Origin: Clostridium paridis
GTDB taxonomy: Bacteria; Bacillota; Clostridia; Clostridiales; Clostridiaceae
DNA length: 64,000 nucleotides
Assembly: GCF_016765615.1 (NCBI RefSeq)
Contig: NZ_JAESWA010000017.1
Coordinates: 388,057 to 452,056 of the forward strand
Direction: 5' to 3'
Within the stretch, counting starts at the first letter, position 1. Every line of letters starts with the position of its first letter. Positions 1 through 8,735 of the stretch are shown one piece after another. The translations under genes and the position numbers were made by a program. The notes beneath the pieces are model-generated. The model did no database searches. It was not told the DNA's origin and saw nothing but the letters and a program-made list of their open reading frames with translations.

Positions 1-18
1 ATACATAGGGGGAACATA

Positions 19-645
19 ATGTCAGAATTAAAAGAAATAATAGAGAATAGACGTTCAGCAAATAATTTTATTGAAGGTGTTAAAATACCTGATAGCCATT
101 TTAACGAAATTTTTGAGCAATTGAAACTAGCTCCATCTTGTTTTAATATTCAACATGCACATTATTTAGTTATTAATGATATTGACAAAAAGGAAGCTCT
201 AAGAAAGGCTGCTTTTAATCAATATAAACTTCATACTGCTTCGGCTGCTATATTGGTACTAGGTGATAAAGACGCATATAAAAACGCCGCTAATATTTAT
301 TCTGGAATGCTTAACTTAGGTATTATGAGTAAATTAGATTATGATAATATGGTAAGAGATATAGATAATCTTTACGAAAGTAGAGGGGAAGGTTTTAAAT
401 ACGATGAAGCAATAAGAAATGCATCTCTTTCTGCGATGATGTTCATGCTTATAGCAAAAGATAAGGGCTGGGATACTTGTCCTATGATTGGATTTAATTC
501 AGATGAGGTTCGTAAGTTATTTAATATTCCAGACAATCTCGAAATTGCACTTCTTATTGCTATGGGCAAAGAAGATACATCAAAACGCAGATTAAGAGGT
601 TACAGAAAACCTGTAGGTGAATTTGTTAACTATAATGGCTTTTAA
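19..645 (+). CDS. Nitroreductase family protein
   Basis: A 208-residue protein of usual size for an FMN-dependent NAD(P)H nitroreductase-like oxidoreductase. The N-terminus has the family pattern (an ENRRSANNF segment near residue 9, then LAPSCFNIQ near 37-45) used for FMN phosphate binding. The C-terminus has the Gly-rich 'IALLIAMGKED' strand and a short RGYRKPVGEFV tail. A GGGGG ribosome binding site lies just before the ATG. The substrate cannot be read from sequence. The gene is monocistronic here and faces the thiamin-salvage operon across a shared terminator. Confidence 0.88.
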   Translation: MSELKEIIENRRSANNFIEGVKIPDSHFNEIFEQLKLAPSCFNIQHAHYLVINDIDKKEALRKAAFNQYKLHTASAAILVLGDKDAYKNAANIYSGMLNLGIMSKLDYDNMVRDIDNLYESRGEGFKYDEAIRNASLSAMMFMLIAKDKGWDTCPMIGFNSDEVRKLFNIPDNLEIALLIAMGKEDTSKRRLRGYRKPVGEFVNYNGF

Positions 646-651
646 AATGAA

Positions 652-674
652 ATAGGGTGCTTTCTGCACCCTAT
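652..674. terminator. Bidirectional hairpin terminator
   Basis: A 9-bp perfect stem (ATAGGGTGC / GCACCCTAT) with loop TTTCT sits between two convergent genes. T-rich sequence follows on the + side, and ATTTCATTTT follows on the - side. Confidence 0.85.
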
Positions 675-689
675 TTTAATGAAACTTTT

Positions 690-1694
690 CTATTTTATTA
701 TTTGCTCAAAAACGTCTTTGCTATTTACATCTGTCTTAAGTAAATTCTTATCTTTTAACCATTTTATATTCCCAGCCCAATTAGCTTCATCCTGAGTTAG
801 AAAATCTCCACTTTTATCTTCCATTAATGGTAAAAGTATATCTAAACTCTTCTTTTCTACATCTGAATCAAGAGGGAAACTCTTATCTTGTGCTTTTAAC
901 ACTAAATCTAATGCTTTATCAGGATTCTTTTTAGTATAATCAAATCCTTTCTTAACAGCATTAAGGAACGCTTGTATTTTTTCATTATCGTTCTTTATAG
1001 CGTCATCACTAGCTACAAAAGTTAATTCATAATTGTTTGGAACACCATAGTCAGCTGGGTTAAATGTAACTAATTCAACTCCGTCTTTTTCTAGTAGTAT
1101 TTTTTCATGATTTATATATCCACCAATTATTGCATCTACTCTTTTAGATTGAATAGAACTCATTAAATCATATCCTACATCTACAAAATCGATTTTTGAT
1201 GGATCTCCTCCAGCTTTTTGTACCATAGCTTTTACAGTTTCTTTATCTATATCAAATGAAGCATAGCCAACTTTTTTTCCTTCTAAATCTTTTAATGTTT
1301 TAACACCTGAATCTTTCCTTACCATCAATTGATTTAAAGAACTTCTAACTATAGCTCCTACTGATTTTACTGGAATGTTTTCTCCTCTTGCTAATATTAT
1401 TTGTTTAGGATAACTAATTGCAAAATCTGCTTTATTAGCAGCTACTAATTTAATTCCGTCATCAGTTCCAGCTGGTGTTATCAGGTTAACTTTTAATCCA
1501 GCTTCTTTAAAATATCCTTGTTCTTCTGCAGCATATAAAAATGCGTGAACAGCATTCGGATACCAATCTAAAAGAACATTAACTTCTTTTAAATCCTTAC
1601 TTGTACTTTGTTCTTCCTTTTTACTACATGCTGTTAATGCTAAACTAAATAGCATAACAATAGCTAAAATAATACTAAATCTTCTTAATTTCAT
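690..1694 (-). CDS. thiY: ABC transporter substrate-binding lipoprotein, thiamin-pyrimidine type (ThiY-like)
   Basis: A 334-residue extracytoplasmic solute-binding protein of the NMT1/THI5-like family. The N-terminus is a lipoprotein signal with lipobox LTAC (Cys 23). The mature part has the family pattern 'LLDWYPNAVHAFLYAA' followed by an EQGYFKEAGL segment, which in ThiY/THI5 proteins contacts a pyrimidine ligand. It is the last gene of the operon under the TPP riboswitch and overlaps the permease gene by 20 bp. From that context it most likely binds hydroxymethylpyrimidine or formylaminopyrimidine. The ligand is inferred, not proven. Confidence 0.85.
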   Translation of the reverse strand: MKLRRFSIILAIVMLFSLALTACSKKEEQSTSKDLKEVNVLLDWYPNAVHAFLYAAEEQGYFKEAGLKVNLITPAGTDDGIKLVAANKADFAISYPKQIILARGENIPVKSVGAIVRSSLNQLMVRKDSGVKTLKDLEGKKVGYASFDIDKETVKAMVQKAGGDPSKIDFVDVGYDLMSSIQSKRVDAIIGGYINHEKILLEKDGVELVTFNPADYGVPNNYELTFVASDDAIKNDNEKIQAFLNAVKKGFDYTKKNPDKALDLVLKAQDKSFPLDSDVEKKSLDILLPLMEDKSGDFLTQDEANWAGNIKWLKDKNLLKTDVNSKDVFEQIIK

Positions 1695-2457
1695 AGTTAC
1701 TCTCCTTTATTCCTTTTCTATATCTTAATAAAACTCTTTCTAGCAGAACTCCTACTGAAAATAGAAGTAATCCTAGAAATGATAAAACAAGCACTCCTGC
1801 AAAAACTGAATCGGATTGTAGCATTCCAGCTACTCTCTTTACATAAGTTCCTAGTCCCTTTTCTGCTCCTAACCATTCTCCTATAGTTGCACCAGCTATG
1901 CTATAAGTAGCAGCAATTTTGAAACTACTTAGAAAATTTGGCAATACTGAATTCATATGAAGTTTCATAAATATTTGAATTTTACTCCCTCCTAAGGCCT
2001 TTAGTACATCTTCTAAATCTTTGTCAACACTATTTAATCCATCCAATGTACTTACAACGATCGGGAAGAAGCAAAATAGTATTACTACTGCAACCTTTGA
2101 CCATATTGTATATCCAAACCACATAACCATAATTGGTGATAATGCGATTGTAGGAATTGTTTGAGAGAAAATTATAATTGGATATAATGTCTTTCCAACC
2201 CCTTTTGACGCATAAATTGAAAAAGCACAAAGTATTCCTATTACAACTGATATTGCTAACCCCAATAAAGCCTCTCCTAAAGTTACTAATGAATGACTAT
2301 ATAGAAGCTCTCTTTGGGTATATAGTGCTTTTATAACATTCGAAAACTTAGGCAAAATAAACTTTGGAACGTTAAAATATGGAACTAAATATTGCCATGC
2401 CAATATAACTAAAATTGCAAAAATCAATGGGAATATATTATTTCTAAGCCTATTCAT
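1675..2457 (-). CDS. thiX: ABC transporter permease of the thiamin-pyrimidine importer (ThiX-like)
   Basis: A 260-residue BPD-type integral membrane permease with about six hydrophobic segments. The cytoplasmic EAA-like loop is visible around residues 150-165 (LKALGGSKIQIF), followed by the 'GATIGEWLGAEKGLG' segment typical of SsuC/ThiX permeases. The start codon directly abuts the stop codon of the ATPase gene, so the two are translationally coupled. It forms the channel for the neighbouring ATPase and lipoprotein. Confidence 0.87.
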   Translation of the reverse strand: MNRLRNNIFPLIFAILVILAWQYLVPYFNVPKFILPKFSNVIKALYTQRELLYSHSLVTLGEALLGLAISVVIGILCAFSIYASKGVGKTLYPIIIFSQTIPTIALSPIMVMWFGYTIWSKVAVVILFCFFPIVVSTLDGLNSVDKDLEDVLKALGGSKIQIFMKLHMNSVLPNFLSSFKIAATYSIAGATIGEWLGAEKGLGTYVKRVAGMLQSDSVFAGVLVLSFLGLLLFSVGVLLERVLLRYRKGIKESNYEIKKI

Positions 2458-3219
2458 TTACATTCCCTCCTTTGATTCTTCCAGCTTATCTAAGATGTTT
2501 AAAATTTGTCTTTTTAATTCAATAAATTCATTTGTTAATGTAGTTTCATAAGTTCTTGGTCTTTTAATATTAACTTCAATGGATTTAAGGTTTTTATAAG
2601 GTAATTCTGTACAAATTAGTATTCTGTCTGACAAAAGCAATGCCTCTTCTATATCATGAGTAATCATAAATACAGTATTTTTTTCCTTTTGGCATAATTC
2701 TAGTAACCAAGCTTGCATTTTCCTTCTTGTTAGGGCATCAAGTGAAGAAAACGGTTCATCTAATAGAAGTAATGACGGATTATTTACAATTGCTCTTAAG
2801 AAAGATGCTCTTTGTCTCATTCCTCCTGATAATTCATGTGGGTATAGATTTTCCGTTCCTTTTAGATTAAAGCTATCAAAATATGTAGCTGCCTTTTTTC
2901 TTGCTTCTTTTTTTGAATATCCATTTAACTCTAGGCCTACTGCAGTATTATCTAATATTGTTCTCCAAGGCATTAAGCAGTCTTTCTGAGGCATATATCC
3001 GATAATATTTTTACTATTATTATTTTCTAACTCTATACTTCCCTTAATAGGCTTCAGTAACCCTAGTATTAGTCTAAATAAAGTACTTTTGCCGGTTCCG
3101 CTAGGAGCAATAATAGTTACAAATTCATTTTTATCAATGTTAAAAGATAAATCTTCTAATATAAGCTTGTCTGTCTCTCTATATTTAAAAGATAAATTTT
3201 TAATTTCTAATGCCTTCAT
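2458..3219 (-). CDS. thiZ: ABC transporter ATPase of the thiamin-pyrimidine importer (ThiZ-like)
   Basis: A 253-residue ATPase with all motifs: Walker A APSGTGKST near residue 38, Q-loop MPQKDCLMPW near 75, signature LSGGMRQR near 130, Walker B SLLLLDEP near 150, and H-loop ITHD near 186. It belongs to the nitrate/sulfonate/taurine/HMP importer subfamily. TAA of tenA is immediately followed by its ATG (TAAATG), so it is the second gene of the riboswitch-controlled operon. Confidence 0.9.
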   Translation of the reverse strand: MKALEIKNLSFKYRETDKLILEDLSFNIDKNEFVTIIAPSGTGKSTLFRLILGLLKPIKGSIELENNNSKNIIGYMPQKDCLMPWRTILDNTAVGLELNGYSKKEARKKAATYFDSFNLKGTENLYPHELSGGMRQRASFLRAIVNNPSLLLLDEPFSSLDALTRRKMQAWLLELCQKEKNTVFMITHDIEEALLLSDRILICTELPYKNLKSIEVNIKRPRTYETTLTNEFIELKRQILNILDKLEESKEGM

Positions 3220-3888
3220 TTAAATTACCCAACCTTCTTTTTTGTAACATGCATCCCAAAACATATATTCATATTTTGACGATAGAATGAAGATTTCTTC
3301 TAATTTCTTAAGCTGTCTTTCAGGAAGACCTTCTGCTACTTTATCCATTAAATTGATGCACCAATTAACTTCACTATTATACTCTTCACTAGCATAGGTT
3401 AAAATCCATTCCTTATAAAGTTCATGCTCTAAAGCCTTATCTTTTTTTGCTAAGCTTTTACCAATAAAGCTATAACTCCACATACAAGGTAGTAAAGCTG
3501 CAACGAGTTCAGCTAACGTTCCTTCTGTCGCTACTTGAAGCATAAATTTTGTATATGACAAATTATTAGAATTAGGTTTAGTATCCTCAAGTTCTTCCTT
3601 AGTTATGCCAAATCTTTTGGCGAATTCTATATGCCCGTCCATCTCTATACTTACAATATCATTTGCACATTTAGAAAAGTTCTTCATGTCTTCTAAGGAA
3701 TCAGCTTTAACCATTCCTAGTGCAAAAAGTTTTATATAATCGATTAAATAAACATAATCTTGTTTAATATAAAAACAAAACTTGTCCTCGTCTAAAGTAC
3801 CATTACTCATATCTTTAAGAAATGGATGATCTAAGCATGAATCCCAAATATATTTTCCTTCTAAGTACAATCTTTCAGAAAAGTCCAT
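3220..3888 (-). CDS. tenA: Aminopyrimidine aminohydrolase / thiaminase II (TenA)
   Basis: A 222-residue all-helical TenA protein. It hydrolyses aminomethyl aminopyrimidine to hydroxymethylpyrimidine, the thiamin pyrimidine precursor. The catalytic Cys 135 lies in the conserved LLPCMWSYSFIG segment. Tyr-rich ligand-pocket residues (YIKQDYVYLIDY, 40-51) and the C-terminal acidic YASEEYNSEV segment are present. A GAAAGGAG ribosome binding site precedes the ATG. It is the first gene of the operon, about 100 nt downstream of a TPP aptamer, so it should be turned off when thiamin pyrophosphate is plentiful. Confidence 0.93.
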   Translation of the reverse strand: MDFSERLYLEGKYIWDSCLDHPFLKDMSNGTLDEDKFCFYIKQDYVYLIDYIKLFALGMVKADSLEDMKNFSKCANDIVSIEMDGHIEFAKRFGITKEELEDTKPNSNNLSYTKFMLQVATEGTLAELVAALLPCMWSYSFIGKSLAKKDKALEHELYKEWILTYASEEYNSEVNWCINLMDKVAEGLPERQLKKLEEIFILSSKYEYMFWDACYKKEGWVI

Positions 3889-3990
3889 AAAAAAACTCCT
3901 TTCAAACAGTATTAGGCATACCGATCGAAAAGAGTTAATAATCTAATAGAATATCTACATATGAATAGACTTTTCCCATATACTACTTAC

Positions 3991-4075
3991 TCACTTCCCT
4001 TCGCTGGCATTACCCAGTGCAGGTTTAAAGGGTCTGAAAAATTTCATCTCAGCCATTACAGCTCCCCTAGTGCAC
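3991..4075 (-). promoter_or_regulatory. TPP riboswitch (THI element)
   Basis: Read on the - strand, the region contains the conserved THI-box blocks: GCACTAGGGGAGC, then GGCTGAGAT (the CUGAGA core), then a GACCCTTTAAACCTGCACTGGG segment (broken here as GACCCTTT + AAACCTGC), and finally GTAATGCCAGCG. These form the two TPP-sensing helices. About 100 nt of AT-rich expression platform separates it from the tenA start. Its place directly upstream of tenA fixes the function of the following ABC importer as thiamin-pathway uptake. Confidence 0.95.
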
Positions 4076-4081
4076 GCTAAA

Positions 4082-4110
4082 ATTTTACCTCTTAATGATT
4101 ATAATGTCAA
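4082..4110 (-). promoter_or_regulatory. Sigma-A promoter for the riboswitch operon
   Basis: On the - strand, TTGACA (4110-4105) is separated by exactly 17 nt from TAAAAT (4087-4082). Transcription would start just ahead of the first base of the TPP aptamer. Confidence 0.75.
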
Positions 4111-4227
4111 TATTCATAATTCTTTTAATTTTACTTTTTAAAATTATAAGCGCTAATAAATACGTCTATTTACTCATTTATTCTAATATAATTGTATAAA
4201 TTAATTATTTTGGAGATATTTAAGTTT

Positions 4228-5907
4228 ATGAATATATTAGATTTACCTGGTCAACCTTCAAATCCTACAAATGAACAAAGATATTCACTAATAAGAAGTG
4301 ACCTTGCTAAAGCTGGAAGGGAAGAAGATTTCAATAACATTATAAATTTATTAGGGCCCCCTCCTAATATTATAAATTATGCTTCTCATGGTTCTCTTAA
4401 AGGAAAGAAGGTAGGTATAATTGGTGGAGGACTTGCCGGAATGTCTTCTGCTTTTGAACTTAGAAAATTAGGCTGTGATATCACCATATTTGAAGCTAGA
4501 AATAGAATTGGTGGTAGGGTTTTTACTCATTATTTCGATGATGAAAAGAAGATTTATGGAGAATTAGGAGCCATTCGAATTCCAGTGACTCATGAAACTA
4601 CCTGGCACTATATTAATCTTTTTAACCTTAATACCTATCCTTTTATTCAGTATAATCCAAATGCATTTTTATATATACTTAATACACGACTTAGGAATAA
4701 CCCAGAAGAAATTCAGAGAGTGCTTTATCCTAAATTTAACTTAACTCCTAGAGAAAGAAGTACTCCTTGGCCTGAACTTTATAATTATGCTTTCAATTCA
4801 CCAATAAAAACACTACCTCCTAATATCAGAACTGAATTATTAAAGATTCTTCCAGTTTATAATCCTAAGTATATTCCTTTATTAAATATTAGTGTACGCC
4901 AAAACCTTGAACTTTTAGGCCTTAGTAATGAGGCTATACAACTATTAACAAGTGTTGATGCATTTTCTGGCTCTTTAATTGACGAGGCTTATAATGAAAT
5001 ATTACAAGAAAATTATCCAATATTTTTCCAACACCTATATAGAATTGATGGTGGCAATGTAAATTTACCTTTAGCATTTTACTATTCTTTATTATCCCAA
5101 AAGCCTAAAGAATACGATAATATACCTAATGAGGCTTTAGGAACTGTAAACTGGATAGGTGGATACTGGGTATCAGGAATTCATAAAAATGAGGCTGGTG
5201 ATAAAGTTATAATTACTTATAAGAATAAAGAACTTACTGAAACTTTAAATGAATCCTTTGATTATGTTGTATGCGCTATTCCATTTACTACACTTAAAAC
5301 TGTTGATATTGATCCAGTATTCTCCAATAGAAAAATGGAAGCAATAAGAGAAATTGCATATGTAAATGGTCATAGAACTATATATTTATGTAAAAAACGT
5401 TTTTGGGAAGAGGATACTCCTTATGGTGGAATTAATGGAGGTATATCTTACACTGATAGTCCATTAACCACAACTCTATATCCTTCAGATCATATTAATA
5501 ATCCAAATCCTAATGAGCCTGGGGTATTAGTAGCTTCATATAACTTACATATGGATGCTACCAGCCTTGCAAACATAAGTCCAATTATTCATAATGACAT
5601 AGTCGCAACTGAACTTGAAAAGCTTCATGGATTACCAAAGGGATTTTTAAAATCTATTGTTGAAAAAACAATGTATATATCATGGGATATGGAAGAATGG
5701 TCCAGAGGTGCAGTTTGTCATATGAATGCCGGACAAAAAAGAGTTTTCTCATATGAAATTACGAGACCAGAATATAATAATAGAATTTTTTTTGCTGGTG
5801 AACATGCCTCTGTTTCTCATGGCTGGATGCAAGGCTCATTATATACTGGAATGCAAGCAGCAAATCAATTAGCATATTATGCAAACGCTGAAAAACACTC
5901 TATTTAA
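4228..5907 (+). CDS. Flavin monoamine oxidase / L-amino-acid oxidase family protein
   Basis: A 559-residue FAD-dependent amine oxidase. The dinucleotide-binding fold is seen at residues 62-98 (IIGGGLAGMSS, then FEARNRIGGRV with Glu 89 for the FAD ribose). The C-terminal FAD motif is RIFFAGEHAS followed by 'HGWMQGSLYTGMQAA'. The reaction would be oxidative deamination of an amine or amino acid, releasing H2O2. An in-frame TTG exists at 4192, but the ATG at 4228 has a GGAG 12 nt upstream and gives the usual protein start. There is no signal peptide. The true substrate is not evident; VioA- or tryptophan-monooxygenase-like enzymes are the nearest recalled groups. Confidence 0.83.
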   Translation: MNILDLPGQPSNPTNEQRYSLIRSDLAKAGREEDFNNIINLLGPPPNIINYASHGSLKGKKVGIIGGGLAGMSSAFELRKLGCDITIFEARNRIGGRVFTHYFDDEKKIYGELGAIRIPVTHETTWHYINLFNLNTYPFIQYNPNAFLYILNTRLRNNPEEIQRVLYPKFNLTPRERSTPWPELYNYAFNSPIKTLPPNIRTELLKILPVYNPKYIPLLNISVRQNLELLGLSNEAIQLLTSVDAFSGSLIDEAYNEILQENYPIFFQHLYRIDGGNVNLPLAFYYSLLSQKPKEYDNIPNEALGTVNWIGGYWVSGIHKNEAGDKVIITYKNKELTETLNESFDYVVCAIPFTTLKTVDIDPVFSNRKMEAIREIAYVNGHRTIYLCKKRFWEEDTPYGGINGGISYTDSPLTTTLYPSDHINNPNPNEPGVLVASYNLHMDATSLANISPIIHNDIVATELEKLHGLPKGFLKSIVEKTMYISWDMEEWSRGAVCHMNAGQKRVFSYEITRPEYNNRIFFAGEHASVSHGWMQGSLYTGMQAANQLAYYANAEKHSI

Positions 5908-5917
5908 TGAGTGTTTT
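5892..5917 (+). terminator. Terminator of the amine oxidase gene
   Basis: A 9-bp stem AAAACACTC / GAGTGTTTT is followed by a T-run. The stop codon lies in the loop. It may also serve the convergent gene ending at 5924. Confidence 0.85.
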
Positions 5918-5923
5918 TTTATT

Positions 5924-6607
5924 TTAATGATTAAAAATATATCCTCTCTTTTTGGCCGCGATACTCTCATTAATATGCACTATATGATGCCTTAATGCTG
6001 GCATTAATATCAATCCTGAAACATTTTTTCTTCCCCAGAAGTCAATTAACCAAACAGCTGACTCATCTTCTGACACTGCTTTTTTATCTATAACTCTTTG
6101 AAGTCTCTCTTTTGGAATCTTTCTCTTCATATCTGTGGTAGTAAGTTTTTTAATAATCTCTTCTGTTCTTCTACCAACTTCTATTCTATATCTTTTTAGT
6201 TCCTCTATATTTATTTGTTTGCTAAATTCTAAAATTTCTTCTTCTGTAAGTTCATTCCCAGTGTCATAAATCGTTGCATTAATATTTTTTATAAAATCTC
6301 CCCTGTCTATAACTTGCTCACTGTCATCAACTAATAAATTCATGGTTATGTCTTCTATTCTTGTAGAATGCCATATACCATAAGCAATAGTTCTACCTTT
6401 TGAATTAATTGCCGTACGAATTATCTCTTCATTTAACCCTTCCCATAATTCATCCTCAAATGTCTTCTCATTCATATGAGACATACTGGATGCATGTACC
6501 GTGGCATGTAACTCTAAGCATAGCTTTATAGCTTCACTAAATTCATCTTGCTTTAGTATTATACTTTTCAATAATTTCAACTTCTCATTCCAATTCTTTA
6601 ACTCCAT
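5924..6607 (-). CDS. DinB-like fold protein
   Basis: A 227-residue protein with the hallmarks of the DinB/YfiT four-helix metal-binding fold. A first His region is at 'LELHATVHASSMSH' (about residues 27-40), the motif IAYGIWHSTRIEDI is near 75-87, and a C-terminal MPALRHHIVHINE motif near 203-215 supplies the last metal ligands. Family members are often thiol-dependent transferases of unknown substrate. AGGGGG precedes the start. It is separated from the MATE gene by only 23 bp on the same strand, so co-transcription is likely. Confidence 0.7.
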   Translation of the reverse strand: MELKNWNEKLKLLKSIILKQDEFSEAIKLCLELHATVHASSMSHMNEKTFEDELWEGLNEEIIRTAINSKGRTIAYGIWHSTRIEDITMNLLVDDSEQVIDRGDFIKNINATIYDTGNELTEEEILEFSKQINIEELKRYRIEVGRRTEEIIKKLTTTDMKRKIPKERLQRVIDKKAVSEDESAVWLIDFWGRKNVSGLILMPALRHHIVHINESIAAKKRGYIFNH

Positions 6608-6630
6608 ATATACCCCCTATTTGTAAATAT

Positions 6631-7959
6631 TTATACATTATAAGCTCGTCTATGTTTTATGCACACTGGAACTTCATAAGCGAGCATTACTATCCACCCA
6701 AGCAAGCACGCTACAGCTATACCTACTATCTCCATTCTTGGTGCTAGTAGATATGAAAAAATAACCCTAGTTGATATCTGTAGGAATGTTGAAATTAACG
6801 TAACTTTAAAGTCACCCATTCCTCTGAAATACCCTTGTATACCGTTTGTCCAACTTGGAAGCAAGTAAAAAAATGCCATAAGTTCTAGATACTTAACTCC
6901 AAACTCTATGACTTTCGAACCCTTATCTGGAACAAATAAATTCATAATATTATGAGCTCCAAAATACACAACTACCACAAGAATTGTCCAATAGATAGTT
7001 TCAATCTTCATTCCTTCAACAAAGACTTTTTTAACTCTCTCCTTTTTCTTAGCCCCTCTATTTTGTGCTAAGAAAGTTGTTAATCCATGTGCTATACTTT
7101 GCTGAGGTGTAAATGCAAAATCATCAACACGATTTACTGCATTAAATGTAGCTATAGCCTCTATACCTAGTGGATTTACTGCACCTTGTACTAAAAATTT
7201 TCCTACATATAGACAGGTTTGTTGCATTGCTGTTGCTGAGCTATAGTTTATGGTTTTTCTCAAAAGAAATTTATCTAATATAAACTCATTTTTCTTAAAA
7301 TGTAAAATTGGTATCTTCTTATAAACATACACTATACAAAAAACACTAGAAAGCATTTCAGCAACTACTGTTGCCATACCTGCACCAGCTACTCCCCACT
7401 TAAAAAAAACAACAAAAATTATATCCATAACTACATTTAAAATGGATGATATTATTAAAAATATTAACGGTGTCTTTGAGTCCCCAATACTTCTTAATGT
7501 TGAAGAATATATGTTATATAAAAAGGTAAAAATAAGTCCAAAAAATATAATTCTTAAAAACATTGCTGCATCAGGGAGTATTTTTTCAGGAGTATTAATT
7601 AACCGAAGTATAGGCTTAGTAAGAATCATACAAATTATAATCATTATGATTGTAAATATAAATCCTGCTATAAATGTAGTTGATACCTCTCTCTTAAATT
7701 TTTTAATATTTCCAGCTCCAAAATATTCACTCATTAGTACTGATGCTCCCATACAGATTCCAACAATAAAGAAAATAACTATATTCATTATTGGGTTTGC
7801 AGTACCAACTGCTGCTAACGCATCAGTACCTACAAAGCGTCCAACTATTATAGAATCAGCTGCATTATAGGTAAGTTGAAAAATATTACCTAATATTAAA
7901 GGGACTGCAAATTTAATTAAATGTTTTGAAATATTTCCGTTTGTCATATCTGTTGCCAC
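6631..7959 (-). CDS. MATE family efflux transporter
   Basis: A 442-residue protein with about 12 hydrophobic segments in two homologous halves. The N-terminal pattern 'FAVPLILGNIFQLTYNAADSIIVGRFVG' is diagnostic of MATE Na+/H+-coupled multidrug exporters. It starts with GTG preceded by AGGATGTGA. The substrate is unknown. The long open frame on the opposite strand (7442-7870) is only a codon-bias shadow of this gene. Confidence 0.92.
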   Translation of the reverse strand: MATDMTNGNISKHLIKFAVPLILGNIFQLTYNAADSIIVGRFVGTDALAAVGTANPIMNIVIFFIVGICMGASVLMSEYFGAGNIKKFKREVSTTFIAGFIFTIIMIIICMILTKPILRLINTPEKILPDAAMFLRIIFFGLIFTFLYNIYSSTLRSIGDSKTPLIFLIISSILNVVMDIIFVVFFKWGVAGAGMATVVAEMLSSVFCIVYVYKKIPILHFKKNEFILDKFLLRKTINYSSATAMQQTCLYVGKFLVQGAVNPLGIEAIATFNAVNRVDDFAFTPQQSIAHGLTTFLAQNRGAKKKERVKKVFVEGMKIETIYWTILVVVVYFGAHNIMNLFVPDKGSKVIEFGVKYLELMAFFYLLPSWTNGIQGYFRGMGDFKVTLISTFLQISTRVIFSYLLAPRMEIVGIAVACLLGWIVMLAYEVPVCIKHRRAYNV

Positions 7960-8052
7960 AATTAGTCACATCCTATTCAATGTTCCCTAACTATTTATAA
8001 AAAATTATAGGTCTCTTTTAATTGTAGCACAAATAAATTCTGTAATAACAAT

Positions 8053-8594
8053 TTATCTATGTAAAATAAATTCATTATGTAGTTTCCAAGTGTTTTCTTT
8101 CCACCTAAAAATTGAAATATTATCAAAAAAGCAATCAAACTCACACGGAGTTAAATTAACAAAATTCCAAACTTCATTATATTTAAGTTGTAGATTTTTT
8201 GAAGCTAAAGTTACATGAAATATCTTATCTTTTCCATCCTTTTTACTAAAATCTAAGTAAGGAATTTGAATCATCTTTTCGATTAATCTATCATGCATCC
8301 TCTTCCTTCAAGAGACATTAGTACCTTCATATAAATTACCCTGTCATTAAAATGTTCATATCCAGATAGTTTAAAAGGCTCTGCTTTTTCTTCTGCACAG
8401 AATACTTGAAATAACTCCTCTAGATCATTAATACTCCCCTCATATTCAAAAGGTGCTTTTATAGTAAAGTGTGCTGGAAGCTTTGATGCTTTTGCTTTAA
8501 ACTTATTCCTTATTTCCTTACTCAAGTTCTCGTTAAAGTACCCTGCTTTTCCTTTTACAACACAAACAATAACATATCTCATATAATCCTCCAT
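8053..8594 (-). pseudogene. 2H phosphoesterase (2'-5' RNA ligase-like), frameshifted
   Basis: Two consecutive reading frames on the - strand together make one protein of about 180 residues. The first part (8594-8283) carries the first HxT motif in 'LPAHFTIKAPFEYEG'. The second (from about 8298 to 8053) carries the second motif in 'KIFHVTLASKNL'. The 2H family needs both. Only the first frame has a proper start; the second frame picks up exactly where the first runs out (YMKVLMSLEGR then MHDRLIEKM). Loss of one base near 8295-8305 explains it. It could be a true inactivating mutation or a sequencing error. Confidence 0.8.
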
Positions 8595-8735
8595 GTACTA
8601 CCACTGTATAGTTAGCTTTAAAATCCATTATTTATTATACCTATGCATTGGTAAAAATATAAACTAATTATCACAGAATAAATACGTTAAATTGTCTAAT
8701 ACTAACTACATATTATCATTATAGGGGGTATTAAA

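Noticed and set aside
7442..7870. A 142-codon open frame on the + strand, the longest antisense frame in the window
   Set aside because: It lies wholly inside the MATE gene on the opposite strand, has no ribosome site, and translates to low-complexity Ile/Asn-rich sequence expected of a shadow frame.
8283..8298. Programmed ribosomal frameshift in the 2H phosphoesterase gene
   Set aside because: No slippery heptamer or following pseudoknot is visible, and this family is not known to use frameshifting. A simple base loss is more likely.
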